DNA of 25,240 nucleotides from assembly GCA_002751075.1 (NCBI GenBank), contig NAOQ01000010.1, positions 264,991 to 290,230 of the forward strand. The letters are read 5' to 3'. The notes under the pieces are model-generated. The model was not told where the DNA came from and did no database searches. It saw nothing but the letters and a program-made list of their open reading frames with translations. Below are positions 11,570 through 23,199 of the stretch, in pieces. Each line of letters starts with the position of its first letter. Position 1 is the stretch's first letter. The DNA comes from Ichthyophonus hoferi (Eukaryota; Opisthokonta; Ichthyosporea; Ichthyophonida; Ichthyophonidae). A program made the translations under genes and the position numbers.

Positions 11570-12016
11570 TCATATCCGATAAACTGTGACAGTGATTACT
11601 TTCCAGAATAGTGAGTAGTTATTTCTCACAACCACTTTAATTTTACAAAGCTTATGGCCGCTGTTCTCCAATGATTGTAAGTTGATAGCAGGACCACCAA
11701 TAAACCAGTGCCCAATGGGGTAATGTACGCCGAGGTGAGTTCTAGATTATCCTACAGGAAGAGAGATTGTTAGATAATAGATTTAATAGATTGAAGAACT
11801 ATATAACTATTTATTAAAGATATGAGTGAATTTGAAGGTGTTTTTCCCTATCTCCATTTTCATTTTATTTCCCTCTAATATATTAACGTTTTCTACACCC
11901 GTTTGAAGGTCTAATATATGTGGAGTATCGGTCCGACTAGGTGAAGTCAAAATTAATTTTAATCTCTTTTGATGATCAATATCAATCGATAATGATGCCC
12001 TGACTGCATTGGTTTC
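11570..12016 (-). pseudogene. Two minus-strand pieces resembling a proprotein-convertase P domain
   Basis: Piece A (12016 down to about 11899) starts right after a pyrimidine-containing TTCTAG acceptor and reads ETNAVRASLSIDID, then LKLILTSPSRTDT. This matches the first half of the P/Homo B domain of furin-like proteases, where beta strands lead to L-x-I-x-L-x-S-P-x-G-T. Piece B (11741 down to 11570), after another TCTAG acceptor, reads THLGVHYPIGHWFI, then GHKLCKIKVVV. This resembles the second half, where W/H-G-E-x-P-x-G-x-W-x-L is followed by G-x-L-x-x-W-x-L. Order, strand and spacing fit one domain split by an intron. However, the available GT donors after A (phase 0 or 1) do not bring B into frame, no S8 catalytic motif (GTSMATP) was found upstream, and the short segment between the halves is missing. 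So it is a decayed remnant, or a gene whose exons I cannot fully resolve. Confidence 0.33.
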
Positions 12017-12382
12017 CTAGAATATCAAATGGTTGTTGGCTAGGGGTATTATTAGACATGGTTTAGTCAGGCTACTTCCGAACTAGAAAAAGTCAAATAG
12101 CTTTTTTTAAAGTATTTCATTATTAAACAATGATTAATGATTATTGATCCTTATCAAAGTTGTGTATCGTGACTTAACCCGTATCCTAGTAATAGCGTTG
12201 TTACTATTCTTATTATACCTTTCAGAATCGGATGGCGATATTGGAGCAGTAATCATTCGTGTGATGATAACTTAAATTTATCCTTTGTTTAGATTATGGA
12301 ATGTATTTTTATTTGGCTACAAGAACCGATAGAACTATTCTCATTGGTCGATCCAGATATATACCGCGCGTCATAAAAATAA

Positions 12383-12610
12383 CTATTTTGTAATTGAGAC
12401 AGTGTGTCTGGATAATGCTACAATAATGTGACTGTCTTGTTCATAGATTGAGTTGTACTGAGATTTCGATCTAACCAAATGTACGTTACAAAAAGGCTTA
12501 CTTTTGCTCTCATGTACTGTATAGATGGTATTATGGGATTTAGGACTTGTAACTGCATTTTCTCTTCCTGAGTGAATGTCAAACCCAACTTCATTTGTTT
12601 CTAGTATCAC
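12383..12610 (-). pseudogene. Possible diverged copy of the P-domain-like exon
   Basis: A 75-codon minus-strand frame whose start resembles piece A of the P-domain-like pair: LETNEVGFDIH and AVTSPKSHNTIY against ETNAVRASLSIDID and LTSPSRTDTPHI. At DNA level 14 of the first 18 bases after a CTAG in both copies agree. The two lie about 590 bases apart on the same strand. This looks like an old exon duplication. No product can be assigned, and chance similarity is not excluded. Confidence 0.22.
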
Positions 12611-12681
12611 ATGGGGACTATAGTTAGTTTCTTAATAAAATGAGTAGTTTATACTAGGCTTAAGTATTCTGGTTTAATTAT

Positions 12682-12909
12682 CTAATTAATTAAAATGTCA
12701 AGTAGTCGGTCTATATGCATATTATCGTTGACGAGGAGTTTTAAAAATCCCTGTCTTGAATTAATCACGACAAAGGCGGGCTGGTGCCTGGAGAATACCT
12801 GCCGCTTAATTATTGTGACAAATAGCAACTTATTTAATTGCTTATATTGTTCTATAATGAGCATTATATCTTGTCTTACCAATGTCATTTTGTAGGGCTT
12901 CCTACTCAT
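12682..12909 (-). other. Unrecognised open frame containing a QPAFVVI block
   Basis: A 75-codon minus-strand frame with SRHQPAFVVINSRQGF in its middle. The DNA under QPAFVVI (12763-12783) recurs at 14638-14658 with 17 of 21 bases identical, encoding QPAFAVI there. The strand opposite is also open over much of this span, which weakens a coding claim. I do not recognise the family. Confidence 0.2.
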
Positions 12910-14637
12910 TATTACATAGAGTTACCCAGCTGTATTTTTATTTCTAAGTCTCAATAGACACAATCAAGGGCGTTTTCCAAAGCATATAGTTCTTTTGGTT
13001 GGTGTTTGTGTCGGATGTTTAAGATGACTATCTATAGTTACATAGATGCATTATGAAAACCAATAATATTGCGTAACTTAAAGTATCACCGACCAGTGGT
13101 AATTGGATTTACATGTTGGTGTCATATGCAAATATATGTTTATTTCCAGAAAAAAAAACCACATTTGTGGCTTCGTCAATAATCTTTGGCTTACTAACAA
13201 AATAAAACTAAAACAATTCCGTTTTTCCAAATACATTAGTATTACTTATTATTTTAATATAATACCTAACTATTATTATATTCTGGGATTAACGCGTATT
13301 ATTGAATTTTGATACCCACGAATACGCACATGATGTAAAGTAAGCCCGAGTGTAGAGAATGTCTTAATGCAGTGGGCTGCAGTGCTATATATAATGGTAG
13401 TCTAATAAGTACATCTACACATTAAGCAAACAGAAACGGAAGAGAAATAAAGATTAAAACAATACTACAGTAGAAACATACATATTACACATATAAATAA
13501 GGATAGATATGTCCCACACGGTTTTAATTGAAACTCAACTTTTGAGTTCTGCACCAGTTCACACTATAAACAATATACTGTGTGGTATACGTGAAATTTC
13601 CTCAAGGCAAGAGTCATACCAAAATATTTAAAATCTACCACGTTATATTCACTAAAAAAGACAATAATGTTTTATAATGACTACCATTAAGATAAAGAAA
13701 AACATGAAAGTATGAGCTTCTCTCCACTTTTATTAAAAAGGCTTTTGCGCCATTTGGTTTTCTTTAAATTTACGCAAGCGGTCATTTCTACTAATATACT
13801 CTGCTCAAATTATATATAAAAGGCACTAAAATTTTATTTTAATCTATACGTAAATCACGTAATATTTTAAAACCTTTTTTTTTAAAAAAAAAAAGTGAGT
13901 CGCTTACGTAAAAAATTGAAAATGGTATAAATATATTTTCTGGAATGCCCATTAAAATCACAAAAATATTCGAGGTAAGAACACTCAAAAGCAATATTCT
14001 ACTTCACAAATCACTTCATTATATTGTTGCTATATGTAAGGTCATGATTTTGGTTATGTACCCTTAATATATAGTAGATATGCTCTGCCAGAGCTATCAC
14101 TGACGATAGTTTAAGCTGCATATGTACGCGCACAATCTTTGATTACAGGACCAGAAAGATACATAAGAAGATATTTGAAAAAAATAAAGAAAGAAGATAT
14201 GAACTCTTCAGGTATCTTAACTATACTAGATTAGAAATTTGGTTTTATATTTTTGATGTACATAGTTTGTAATACTACATCCAGGTAACCTTTTTATATT
14301 ATACGTGTAGCCTGTATACAGTCTTTTTTTTGGAGATCAAATCTCATTTCACAAATTATGTATATGACAAGCCACTCAAATTCTTTGGTTCTAGGCAGTT
14401 GATTTATGGTTTAGTTAATTAAATATTATAATCACATCGATTATTAGCGAATAGCAATTAATAACAAATAATTCAACAAATTAGATGTAGGTTATTTTTA
14501 TGAGTAAGGCTAGAAAGAGAACGCAGTAAAATAATTGTAAATTTACTCGCTAGTGGCTACAAAAACAATGAAAAAAAGTTATGGCCCGAAATTGGTATAG
14601 TGAGGTATGATTATCACCCTTCTAGCATTTTGGGTTG

Positions 14638-14658
14638 AATCACAGCGAATGCGGGCTG
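14638..14658 (-). repeat. Second copy of the QPAF-encoding 21-mer
   Basis: Pairs with 12763-12783. Read on the minus strand the four differences are two silent third-base changes (Ala, Phe codons) and one Ala/Val codon changed at two positions, the pattern expected of related coding sequence. Similarity fades just after the block. Confidence 0.35.
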
Positions 14659-15331
14659 ACTGGTTCAATATTTACCAGAATAAAATATACATAGAATGTG
14701 ATACTATATTTAACACATTTTTTCCTGTAAATAATCGAAAAAACAACTTAATCGCATAAAAAATCCCATCTAAAAATAATTCCATCAACATACCATGAAT
14801 TGGAAAGATATTGAAAAACTTTATGTAGGCGTATGGAGGTTCACAGATTAGCTGAACAATGAACAGCAAAAGTTACAATCAAAACATGATCACTCTTTAT
14901 TCAGTATAAACCGCTCTATAATTGAAATATTCAAAATAAAAGCCACGAGTATCATCAGAAAAAAAAAACGATGTGCACAACTTCTTCGCAAACACCAAAA
15001 AGTGTATCATATTGCAATAACCACGTTAAGTTTACAGTTTAGCAGTCGTGTCACTTGGGCAAATTACATTTCTATTGAGCCACAAAAAAATCTTGAGCCA
15101 TTTTAGATAAATTAATTATTATCATACATTTTATTGGTCAATAATACCTAACTAAAAGAATAAAATAAGGCTAGAACATTAATTCCAAATGATATCTGTA
15201 GAATATCATTGGCTAAAGACTACAATAAGATATATATGTATTTATCGACGGCTAATTTCAATGGCATGGCCACTTAAAGCCTCGTGTATTGCATTGTATA
15301 ATGTAATTGCTAGTGATTGGTATTCCAATCC

Positions 15332-15350
15332 ATAATAATAATAATAATAA
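15332..15350 (+). repeat. ATA/TAA trinucleotide microsatellite
   Basis: Six perfect ATA units in the spacer upstream of TypA. Confidence 0.85.
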
Positions 15351-15508
15351 CATTACCGTTTTTTCAGCTTGAACTACCATGTCATGACTAACCACGGATA
15401 TTTGGTTCTGTGAAAACTGAGTAGTAGAACACATAGAAGTACTGCGATAATATTGCTAATTTGTATATAATACATATTTTACCAGGAATAGGGGAACACA
15501 CTCATACC

Positions 15509-18500
15509 ATGTCGCTGCTGTCCCGACTAAATTATCATATATCAAGGTCCTCCTTTTCCTCTTCTCCACTCAATATCTATTTGTATTTCATATTTTCTTA
15601 TATAAACACTATCTCCTTTTTCACTTAATTTTTTTTAATTTAACTAACGTGAGGAAAGATTATGAGTAGGCGTGCATAGAAACGATACTTAAATCTGAGG
15701 TAAGGTGTAAGAAACTCCATATACAGGTATAATAGTATCCTATAGCTAGTAGCCAGGTACTTACAATCCTATAAGTTGAAGGTATACGTATCTTCGCTAC
15801 CATGTAGGATTATTCAAAGAGCATCATTTTCTAGAAAATCGATTTGATTAGCACTCCTCTCATATTCAGTATTCTCTATATTTGATTCCAATTATAATCA
15901 ATTAATGGCGGCTCTCAACATTAGCACGCCATATCTTGACTATCATATAGCCAGTGTGTTAACTCATACGACTGACATATATATCAAATCAACGAAACAT
16001 TTTTCCTTCGCTTACTTTAAAAAATAAATAAATTATACAGGAGTGTGTTGAATATACAGTCTGCTTCATTGAAGGCAACAGCATGCTGGGCTTCTCGCCA
16101 GTTGGCGGGGTCTCAAAATACCACAAGGAGTACTCAACCATTTAGCATATTTAAAGGTTATTGTAGCACTGCAGCTGTTGAAGAAGTTCCTACGATAGAG
16201 GTAAACATAAATATATACATGTGTTTTCTTGTTATTGTACCTATTTGTATGAAGTACTTTCAGATTGTTTTACAAGTGTTAAGGATTATGTTAGATACCG
16301 AGCCAGAGATACAAGTCAGCATTATGGTTGATTAGATGTGACTAAACAAACACTCGTACTGAGGTATGTATTTAGTTTAATCTTAAACAGACTTCAGATA
16401 GAAAAGCCATGAATTATTTTACTTATCATAGTTTGCGACCAATATATATCTTTTTCTCCAGAAGAAAAGTTTTATAATATTATTATTGATATTATCTTAA
16501 TCTATGAATTTCATGTTTAATTTCAAAATATTTATGTAAAGCCACAACACAGGTCAACCATATACGCAATGTGGCAGTAATAGCCCATGTAGACCATGGA
16601 AAGACTACTCTAGTGGATCAGTTGCTAAAACAGAGTGGGCATCAACTTACTATGGAGAGGGCAATGGATTCTATTGACTTGGAGATGTACGTGTAGGATA
16701 CCTCTGTGTACACACATATATATATATATATATACATCCAATCTTTTTCTTTTTTCAGTAGGCTGTTGCTATCATTTACTGCACATATACTGGTACAATT
16801 GTTTTTATCTCTATCTCTTTATTTTTCACCTAATTTGAACTCACTCTTTCTTTCTTCACATACCATATACTATTTGCATGTGGTCACTATCTCAGCGCGC
16901 CATATCTTTTTCTTTCTTGTTATTAAAATTATATTTGCCAATTAGTTGCATGCATTTAATTCATTTATCAAATTGTTAACATTTTTTTTTTATTCTTTAC
17001 GCCATCATGTTCAACCGGAGACATGTTTGAAAACATCTTACATTGTTTACTTATTTTACAACCTACTATAATCTACCACAGTGAGCGAGGCATCACTATC
17101 ATGAGTAAAAACACCAGTATTCAATGGGAAGACAAGCTATTCAACATTGTAGATACACCAGGGCACCAGGATTTTGGCGGAGAAGTAGAGAGAGTACTTG
17201 GGGCTGTAGATGGGGTATTATTAGTAGTAGATGCAACTGAGGGTCCTATGCCGCAGACCAAGTTTGTAATATCCAAGGCCCTAGCACAGGGTCTGAAACC
17301 TATAGTGGTGATTAACAAGGTCGACAGATCTACAGCCAGACTGAACGGGGAGGTAGAGGATGAGTTGTTTGAGTTGTTTTGCAATTTAAATGCCACGGAT
17401 GACCAAATTAATTTTCCTGTAATCTATACATCAGCTAAAGAGGGCTGGTGTGTCAAGGATTTGAAAGACGACAGGGTAAACATCAATGTTTTGTATGAGG
17501 CTATTCGCGATCACATTCCTGCTCCTAAGGTTCAAGACACCCCATTATTTAAGGTGGGTAATGCAATGCAATAGGCCTGGATTATGTAAGGTGTGTGCAT
17601 TGCATAGTGGATAGGTGATTGTTATAAAGTAGGTTTAATCCCAAAAATAAGAGTGATGAAAGATAAGGAAAGGAGATGAAATTGTAGATAAGGAGATGAA
17701 GGTGGGTGAGTCATATGTATGATCATATGGTCTGTGTTTATGACAATAGTTGCTATTATCATTAGGAATCATTATTAGTAATGGCTATGGTGGTAGGGGA
17801 GGGAGGGAATGAGAAAGTCCATAATAATATAATATAGGTACTTATCAATGATCCAGAGAAAGAGGTTGGGATGGACAGGAAAACATATCGCTACATTAGT
17901 ATAATACATCGTGTCTATATTAAGTGTAAAGTGAGGTTGAGATGTAATTTGAAGATACATATAGTTGGCATAGAGGTATTTGTATTGTACTATTGCTTGT
18001 TTAGAAGACCTTCAATGTCTGGGGAGATAATTAATATGTTAGGAGCATACTATATATATCCTGATGTATGCGAGAATATATTAATTGTACAGTTAACAGC
18101 CAGAGAGTATTGCATGATATAGGGTATAAATGGCACAATCATAATACTTGCTAAAGACCAACCTTGCCTGAACCCTACTCACCATTGAAAGGAATAATAT
18201 ATTGATTAGAACTGTATTGTTGCTTTCTATTTGACTAAGGCTATTTTTATACCTATCCTCTTTACTATACAGTGATTGGGTAAAGTTGTAATGGTTTATA
18301 AGGAGTTATGTTTGCCATTGCATGAAAATAGAATGATGTTTGAAATATCAAATGGGGTACATAGGGGTAATAATGAGGTTTAGGTGTAATATATATATCA
18401 GATAAAGTTGAAGGTGTTGGCAGATATAAGATTGACCAATTAGACGGTATTTGGAAGATATATTTGACATTGATAGCTCGAGTATTCTCCAATTGCAATC

Positions 18501-21500
18501 AAGCATTTAAATTCTTCACTTAAATTATAACAAGTACATACAAATATATCGTTAATTAGTTTAGTATGCCATTACAATTGGTAGATTAATAAGTATCAGG
18601 AAAACATTGATTGGTTAACATTAGGGCAATTTTACACAATACTGATATATTAATAAGGGATAGCTAATGATTAAGCCAGACCATAACGATGTGTATGATC
18701 CTATTCTCAGAGTAATAGATATATATGTTCTAGTAAAACATGAAATAGTTGCATTTAATATAGTTTAGCCACATACCAAAGCATTAACAAAGGACCAATC
18801 ACACAGATGCTAGTCAATAATATAGAATACGACAACTTTGTGGGCCGTATTATTACTGGAAAGATTCATTCTGGGAAGGCAATGGTAGGTACAGATAAAT
18901 ACGTAAATATATATACATGTGAGCATATCTATGTATATGCCCCCAAATAAATACATTCTTACATTAGTAAAGATACATATACATACATCTTTATCTATAG
19001 ATAAGCTAGAGTAAAGAGTATGTCTATACCAACACATGTCTTGTTCCAAAATCAACTCACATATACATATGCACACTTAGAAAACAACATATATTTAATA
19101 CAGTACTACACAGAAAAACCACTTTCTTTTTCTATTAGCATGCCTTTGGTAGCCATATATACTGATCCCTCTCTACACCACATACACACTTATAGGTAGG
19201 TGACAAGGTCATTGCGTTGACACGTATGGGAGACAAAGCGATGGAGGGAAAGATATTCAAGCTATATAGGCGAAGGGGCCTTAATCGCGAAGAGATACCA
19301 GTGGCCGAGGCAGGGGACATTGTGTCTATAGCTGGTATACCTGCCAATGTTACAGATACGGTGTGCACCGCTGAGAATGCCACGGCTATTCCCTCCATTC
19401 CTATTGACCCCCCTACTATTGCCATGACTTTCAGTGTCAATGACTCCCCACTGCAGGGCAAGGATGGGGGAACCAAGCTAACCAGTAATCAGATTAAAGA
19501 GAGACTGCACAAGGAGTGTGAGAATAATATTACCATTCAAATAAAACCTGCTGCAGACAGTGACGGTTATGAGGTGGGCAGAAAAGATTGTTCTTTATAT
19601 TAGTTTCTATAACAACAATATGTCTATGTACCTTTATTTTTGGTAAATAGTATTGCAATATGTCATTATGTTTATTTTATCCTGTTACTCAGAGGTATAC
19701 GTCTAACGGCAGAGTTAAAACCCAAACTCCTGAACTGATTGGCATTTAATTACTACCGTCGATCATGCTACAGGCCTACATCATATAGTATGGTGCACAT
19801 TGGAATGCCAGGACATGATTGACCCAGTTATAGCAAGGGGATAAGTTAAACTTTAACAATATAACCTGATTGAACCCCTAGGTACATGGCCGCGGAGAGT
19901 TACAGTTGGGAATTCTGATCGAGAAGATGAGACGAGAGAGCTATGAGATGACGATATCACCACCTCGGGTACTAGAGCGAGAAAATGAAAATGGCGTGTT
20001 AGAAGAGCCCTGGGAAGAGGTGACTATAGATTTACCAGCGGAACACTGTGGAACAGTTATCAGTCTTATGCAGGAGAGAGGAGGGGACATGGTGACATTC
20101 CGCCAGGATGAAATAAGGTAAGCAAAGGTATGTTTGAGGGACAAAGTATGCACTAGGAAGGTGTGGTAGTAGCACAGGTCCAAGGACATGTGGGATAAAT
20201 TGGTTTAGGTCACACGGTGGGATGCCTAACAGGGCCTTATATGTAGGTATTTACTATTACGTAATAAAAGGATGTAGTACCATCCAATAGACGGGTCTGA
20301 TATAGCCTCCCCCACTTCCCTTTATTTCCTCAGTGCCAGAGCAGTGTTTCATATTTCATCCAAGAAACTTATGGGAATTCGTGGAGTAATTAAAGGACAA
20401 ACCAGTGGGACAGCCATAATGAACTCGGTCTTCCATGTCTATAAGTAGGTGTTCCATGGTATATAGCGTAGGTAATGTAAGGTATGTAGTATAAGGTGTT
20501 GTATGGTATATACCAGAGTTTACAAGGCTATAAGTAGGCAGGATAGGATATATAATATAAAATGCTATATGGTATATACCATAGTTTATTGGGTCAGAAG
20601 TAAGTAAATATGGGATTATTAACTTGTATTTCAACTTGGTCTATATATATGTGTGGGCAGAGAAGTTTGTTAGTAGCATATCCAATGAATAGTGTTTATT
20701 AGTTGCTCTAGCCAATACTTCGTAGAAATTTAAGAATCAACAATTTTTAATGATATAAACCAACGAATGGCTGATCATAATTTTGTCACCTACCTATGAT
20801 AGGCCCATTCCATCCAGATCTGCATTAATCCTTTATCAGTGATCCTTATGGAGAAATGGAGAATTTCAGTGGGTAGATAGAAATACATACATAATAATAC
20901 ATAATAATACATTCTTACCTTACACATCTCTATACCCCTACACACATTTATATAATAGGCCAGTCGATGAGGACGCACAACCTCGTAAGCCAACCAGAGG
21001 CAGATTAGTATCTATGGCCGATGGGGTCACTACTGCATATGCCCTAAGAAGTTCAGAGCCCCGAGGAACCCTATTTATTGGTCCAGGAAAAGATGTATGC
21101 TTCCATGGTTACGTAGGGTGCTTCTATAAAACATTACTTCCTAAACCTTTACGCTATAGGGTTACTTTTATTTTATTTTAATGGATTAAGCCAATTACAA
21201 GTATTAATACCTGTTGCTATTAGAGTAGGGTAAAAATAGGTCATAATACAATATAAGATAACACTTGACAGCCTTTGTGGTGGTAGATAAAAAAGATATG
21301 ATATGGTATATTCTGGTATGGTATGAGAGGAACTCATACTATCATTACCCTCAGGTATATAAAGGCATGGTCATAGGGGAGTGCGCCAAACATATGGACC
21401 TAGAGGTTAATCCTACCAAGATTAAGAAGGGGAGCAATATGAGGTCAGCAGGCTGTGATGAGTTCTATCGCCTAGTACCACCTAAACTTATGAGCCTGGA

Positions 21501-21842
21501 GGATACAATTACCTACCTGGCAGAGGACACCAGACATCAGATAGAGGTAGGAATGATTATGAATACTATAGAGTATCGAGTATGTTCTATATCTACTATA
21601 TCTATATGAATATAATGATATAAATATATTACACATTTGCTCTAGTTTCACATTGCATATTAGATGTACATATTTGTTTAAAATAACTTTTATATAATTA
21701 ATAGCCCAAGTAGAAGTATATACGTACAAACCATCCTACCCTACTACTGATTCACTATACCCTCATACCTTTGCAGGTTACTCCTACGGAGATCCGTATT
21801 CGCCGTAGGAACCTGACAACTATGAAATCAAAAAAAAAATAG
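15509..21842 (+). CDS. typA: TypA/BipA translational GTPase, probably mitochondrial
   Basis: Eleven exons: 15509-15546 (tentative), 16041-16200, 16553-16686, 17082-17553, 18807-18884, 19196-19573, 19882-20117, 20334-20444, 20959-21094, 21355-21546, 21777-21842; about 666 residues against 607 in E. coli. BipA is a ribosome-binding GTPase of the EF-G/LepA class involved in large-subunit assembly and stress translation. G domain: AHVDHGKTT (77-85), ERGITI (112-117), DTPGH (135-139), NKVD (189-192), then an SAK-type G5. Domain II starts near 270 ([10 protein letters not shown]), then the EF-G-like domains ([17 protein letters not shown]) and the BipA-specific C-terminal domain ([26 protein letters not shown]), ending in a Lys-rich tail. 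The first ~60 residues lack acidic residues and carry R/S/T/A, as in mitochondrial presequences. Exon 1 is chosen because ATG at 15509 is in a good context, encodes [12 protein letters not shown] and ends in the phase exon 2 needs; its GTCCTC donor is poor, so another first exon is possible. Exons 2-11 are secure. Confidence 0.95.
16716..16734. repeat. AT dinucleotide run in TypA intron 3
   Basis: Pure alternating AT, shortly after the donor that follows exon 3. Confidence 0.85.
17554..18806 (+). other. Largest TypA intron (about 1.25 kb)
   Basis: Intron between the G-domain exon and the first domain II exon, GTGGGT donor and CACACAG acceptor. It contains short open frames, for example 83 codons at 17871-18122, that resemble no protein I know and lie outside the spliced frame. 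No repeat or RNA gene is evident. Confidence 0.85.
20439..20590 (+). repeat. Imperfect duplication covering a TypA splice donor
   Basis: CTATAAGTAGG occurs at 20439-20449, where it spans the exon 8 donor (AA|GTAGGT), and again at 20528-20538 inside the intron. A second shared block, TATGGTATATACC followed by AGAGTTTA or ATAGTTTA, lies at 20502 and 20568. The two blocks have different offsets (89 and 66 bases), so the copies have suffered an indel or the region is a GGTATA-rich degenerate repeat. Confidence 0.5.
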
Positions 21843-21896
21843 TTGTTTCATACCCATTATTTTAAAGATTTTGACGATTGCTTTTAAAATTTAAAG

Positions 21897-21902
21897 AATA
21901 AA
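21897..21902 (+). terminator. Poly(A) signal of the TypA gene
   Basis: AATAAA 55 bases after the TypA stop, in the expected position for 3'-end formation. Confidence 0.65.
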
Positions 21903-23199
21903 ATCCAACGAATGTTCTTATATTTTTACATTTAGTTCTTCTTTTTTTATATTGTAATATTGGGTAATATAAAGGGTTGTTATTAGTATTAGGTTATTAG
22001 CATAGTAATAATAATGATGTTCCATTATTTTGCCAAGCACCATTGTAAACAGCAACTGTAATTCTTAATTTTCTCTTACAAATATCAAATAAACAGAGTC
22101 AATTATACTATTATAATATCATACTATTATATTATCATACCAACCATAACGACTAACAGGTATTTATCTGTATGGTGTAATATTTAAGGGTAACTTACCA
22201 CTTCCTTTTAAACTCGGGATTGATATCGTTTAGAATGCATAAATACCCTACTATTTATGCTTCTTTGAATTTTTTTGGAAATGAAAACATTTAAAATTGT
22301 GGCTTTTGATTTAAACCAATTGGTGATTTTTATCTGAATACGGAAATGTTGTTATAATCACGTTACTAGGACAGTTTTAATTTCTATACATATTTCTATG
22401 TTCTCACTCGTGAAATATATGCATTTTAGCAGTAAACAAGCCACTAGTTATGATTTATTTCGTTGTTCTTACCTTAATAAGGAAATATAATATCCATATC
22501 AAAGTAATTTAGTTTACCTTGGTTTAACGGTAAGTGATACAATAAAATTAGTCAAGTTACGTCCTTCCCTAAACATATTTGGAAGTTTGTTTATTGATAA
22601 TGCCAGTAGGTTATTTGTATAATACTAGGTATTAAAATATTATTTTCATCTCAAATACTCAACCTATCAAAACAGACACACGGACTTTAAAATTAGCCAA
22701 TTAATAAGCCGCCTTAAAACAGTCAACATTTATCTACTCATAGAGTAAAGGGTCTTGAAGAGTAGATATTTCAGCCACACAAGGAGATAACAAAATAAAC
22801 CAAGTAAAATAAATGTTGTAAGATCGTTAACTGCAAATGAACACATAGTTTGGCTAAAATTCAGAGAACAAATAGATAAATGATCGGCTAATATTAGTTA
22901 ATTACATAATGTTTTTCCATCTGGTAAATTGATTTGTTAGTACATGGGATGCGAGCAGTCACACCAATGAGGTAGCAAGCTAAGGAGAAGGATATATTCG
23001 TAATGGATTATTAGGATAAAAATGAGACAAGTATAAAGGATAGAAAAGTAACAGTGGAATGTTAGATTACATTAAAAATTATTGTGTAATTAAAACTCAT
23101 GTATAGAGATAGTGTAAAACTTTCTGGTTGGGTTAATTTAATATAATATACACATATAATGCTATATTTGATCGAGGTATTATTAAATAAATAGTCAAA

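Larger units (their letters stand above)
10835..15508. other. Long AT-rich spacer between SERF and TypA
   Basis: About 4.7 kb with no intact gene I can assemble. It contains minus-strand coding-like traces at 11570-12016, 12383-12610, 12682-12909 and 14638-14658, listed separately; a T9A11 tract at 13875-13894; and a TAA microsatellite at 15332-15350. A 40-codon ATG frame at 13509-13631 (+) is open but unrecognised. Confidence 0.6.

Noticed and set aside
12695-12895. Plus-strand 66-codon frame
   Set aside because: Mirror of the minus-strand QPAF frame; neither side is proven coding, and this side has no similarity to anything.
14672-14869. Phe/Ile-rich minus-strand 65-codon frame resembling a membrane segment
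   Set aside because: Hydrophobicity follows from AT-rich codons; only 16 bases separate its end from the next acceptor-like site, too short for an intron.
17121-17396. Minus-strand 91-codon frame
   Set aside because: Antisense shadow of the TypA G-domain exon.
17871-18122. 83-codon frame inside the large TypA intron
   Set aside because: No recognisable motif and no splice context that would keep TypA in frame; most likely chance.
19135-19476. Minus-strand 113-codon frame
   Set aside because: Antisense shadow of the TypA domain II/III exon.
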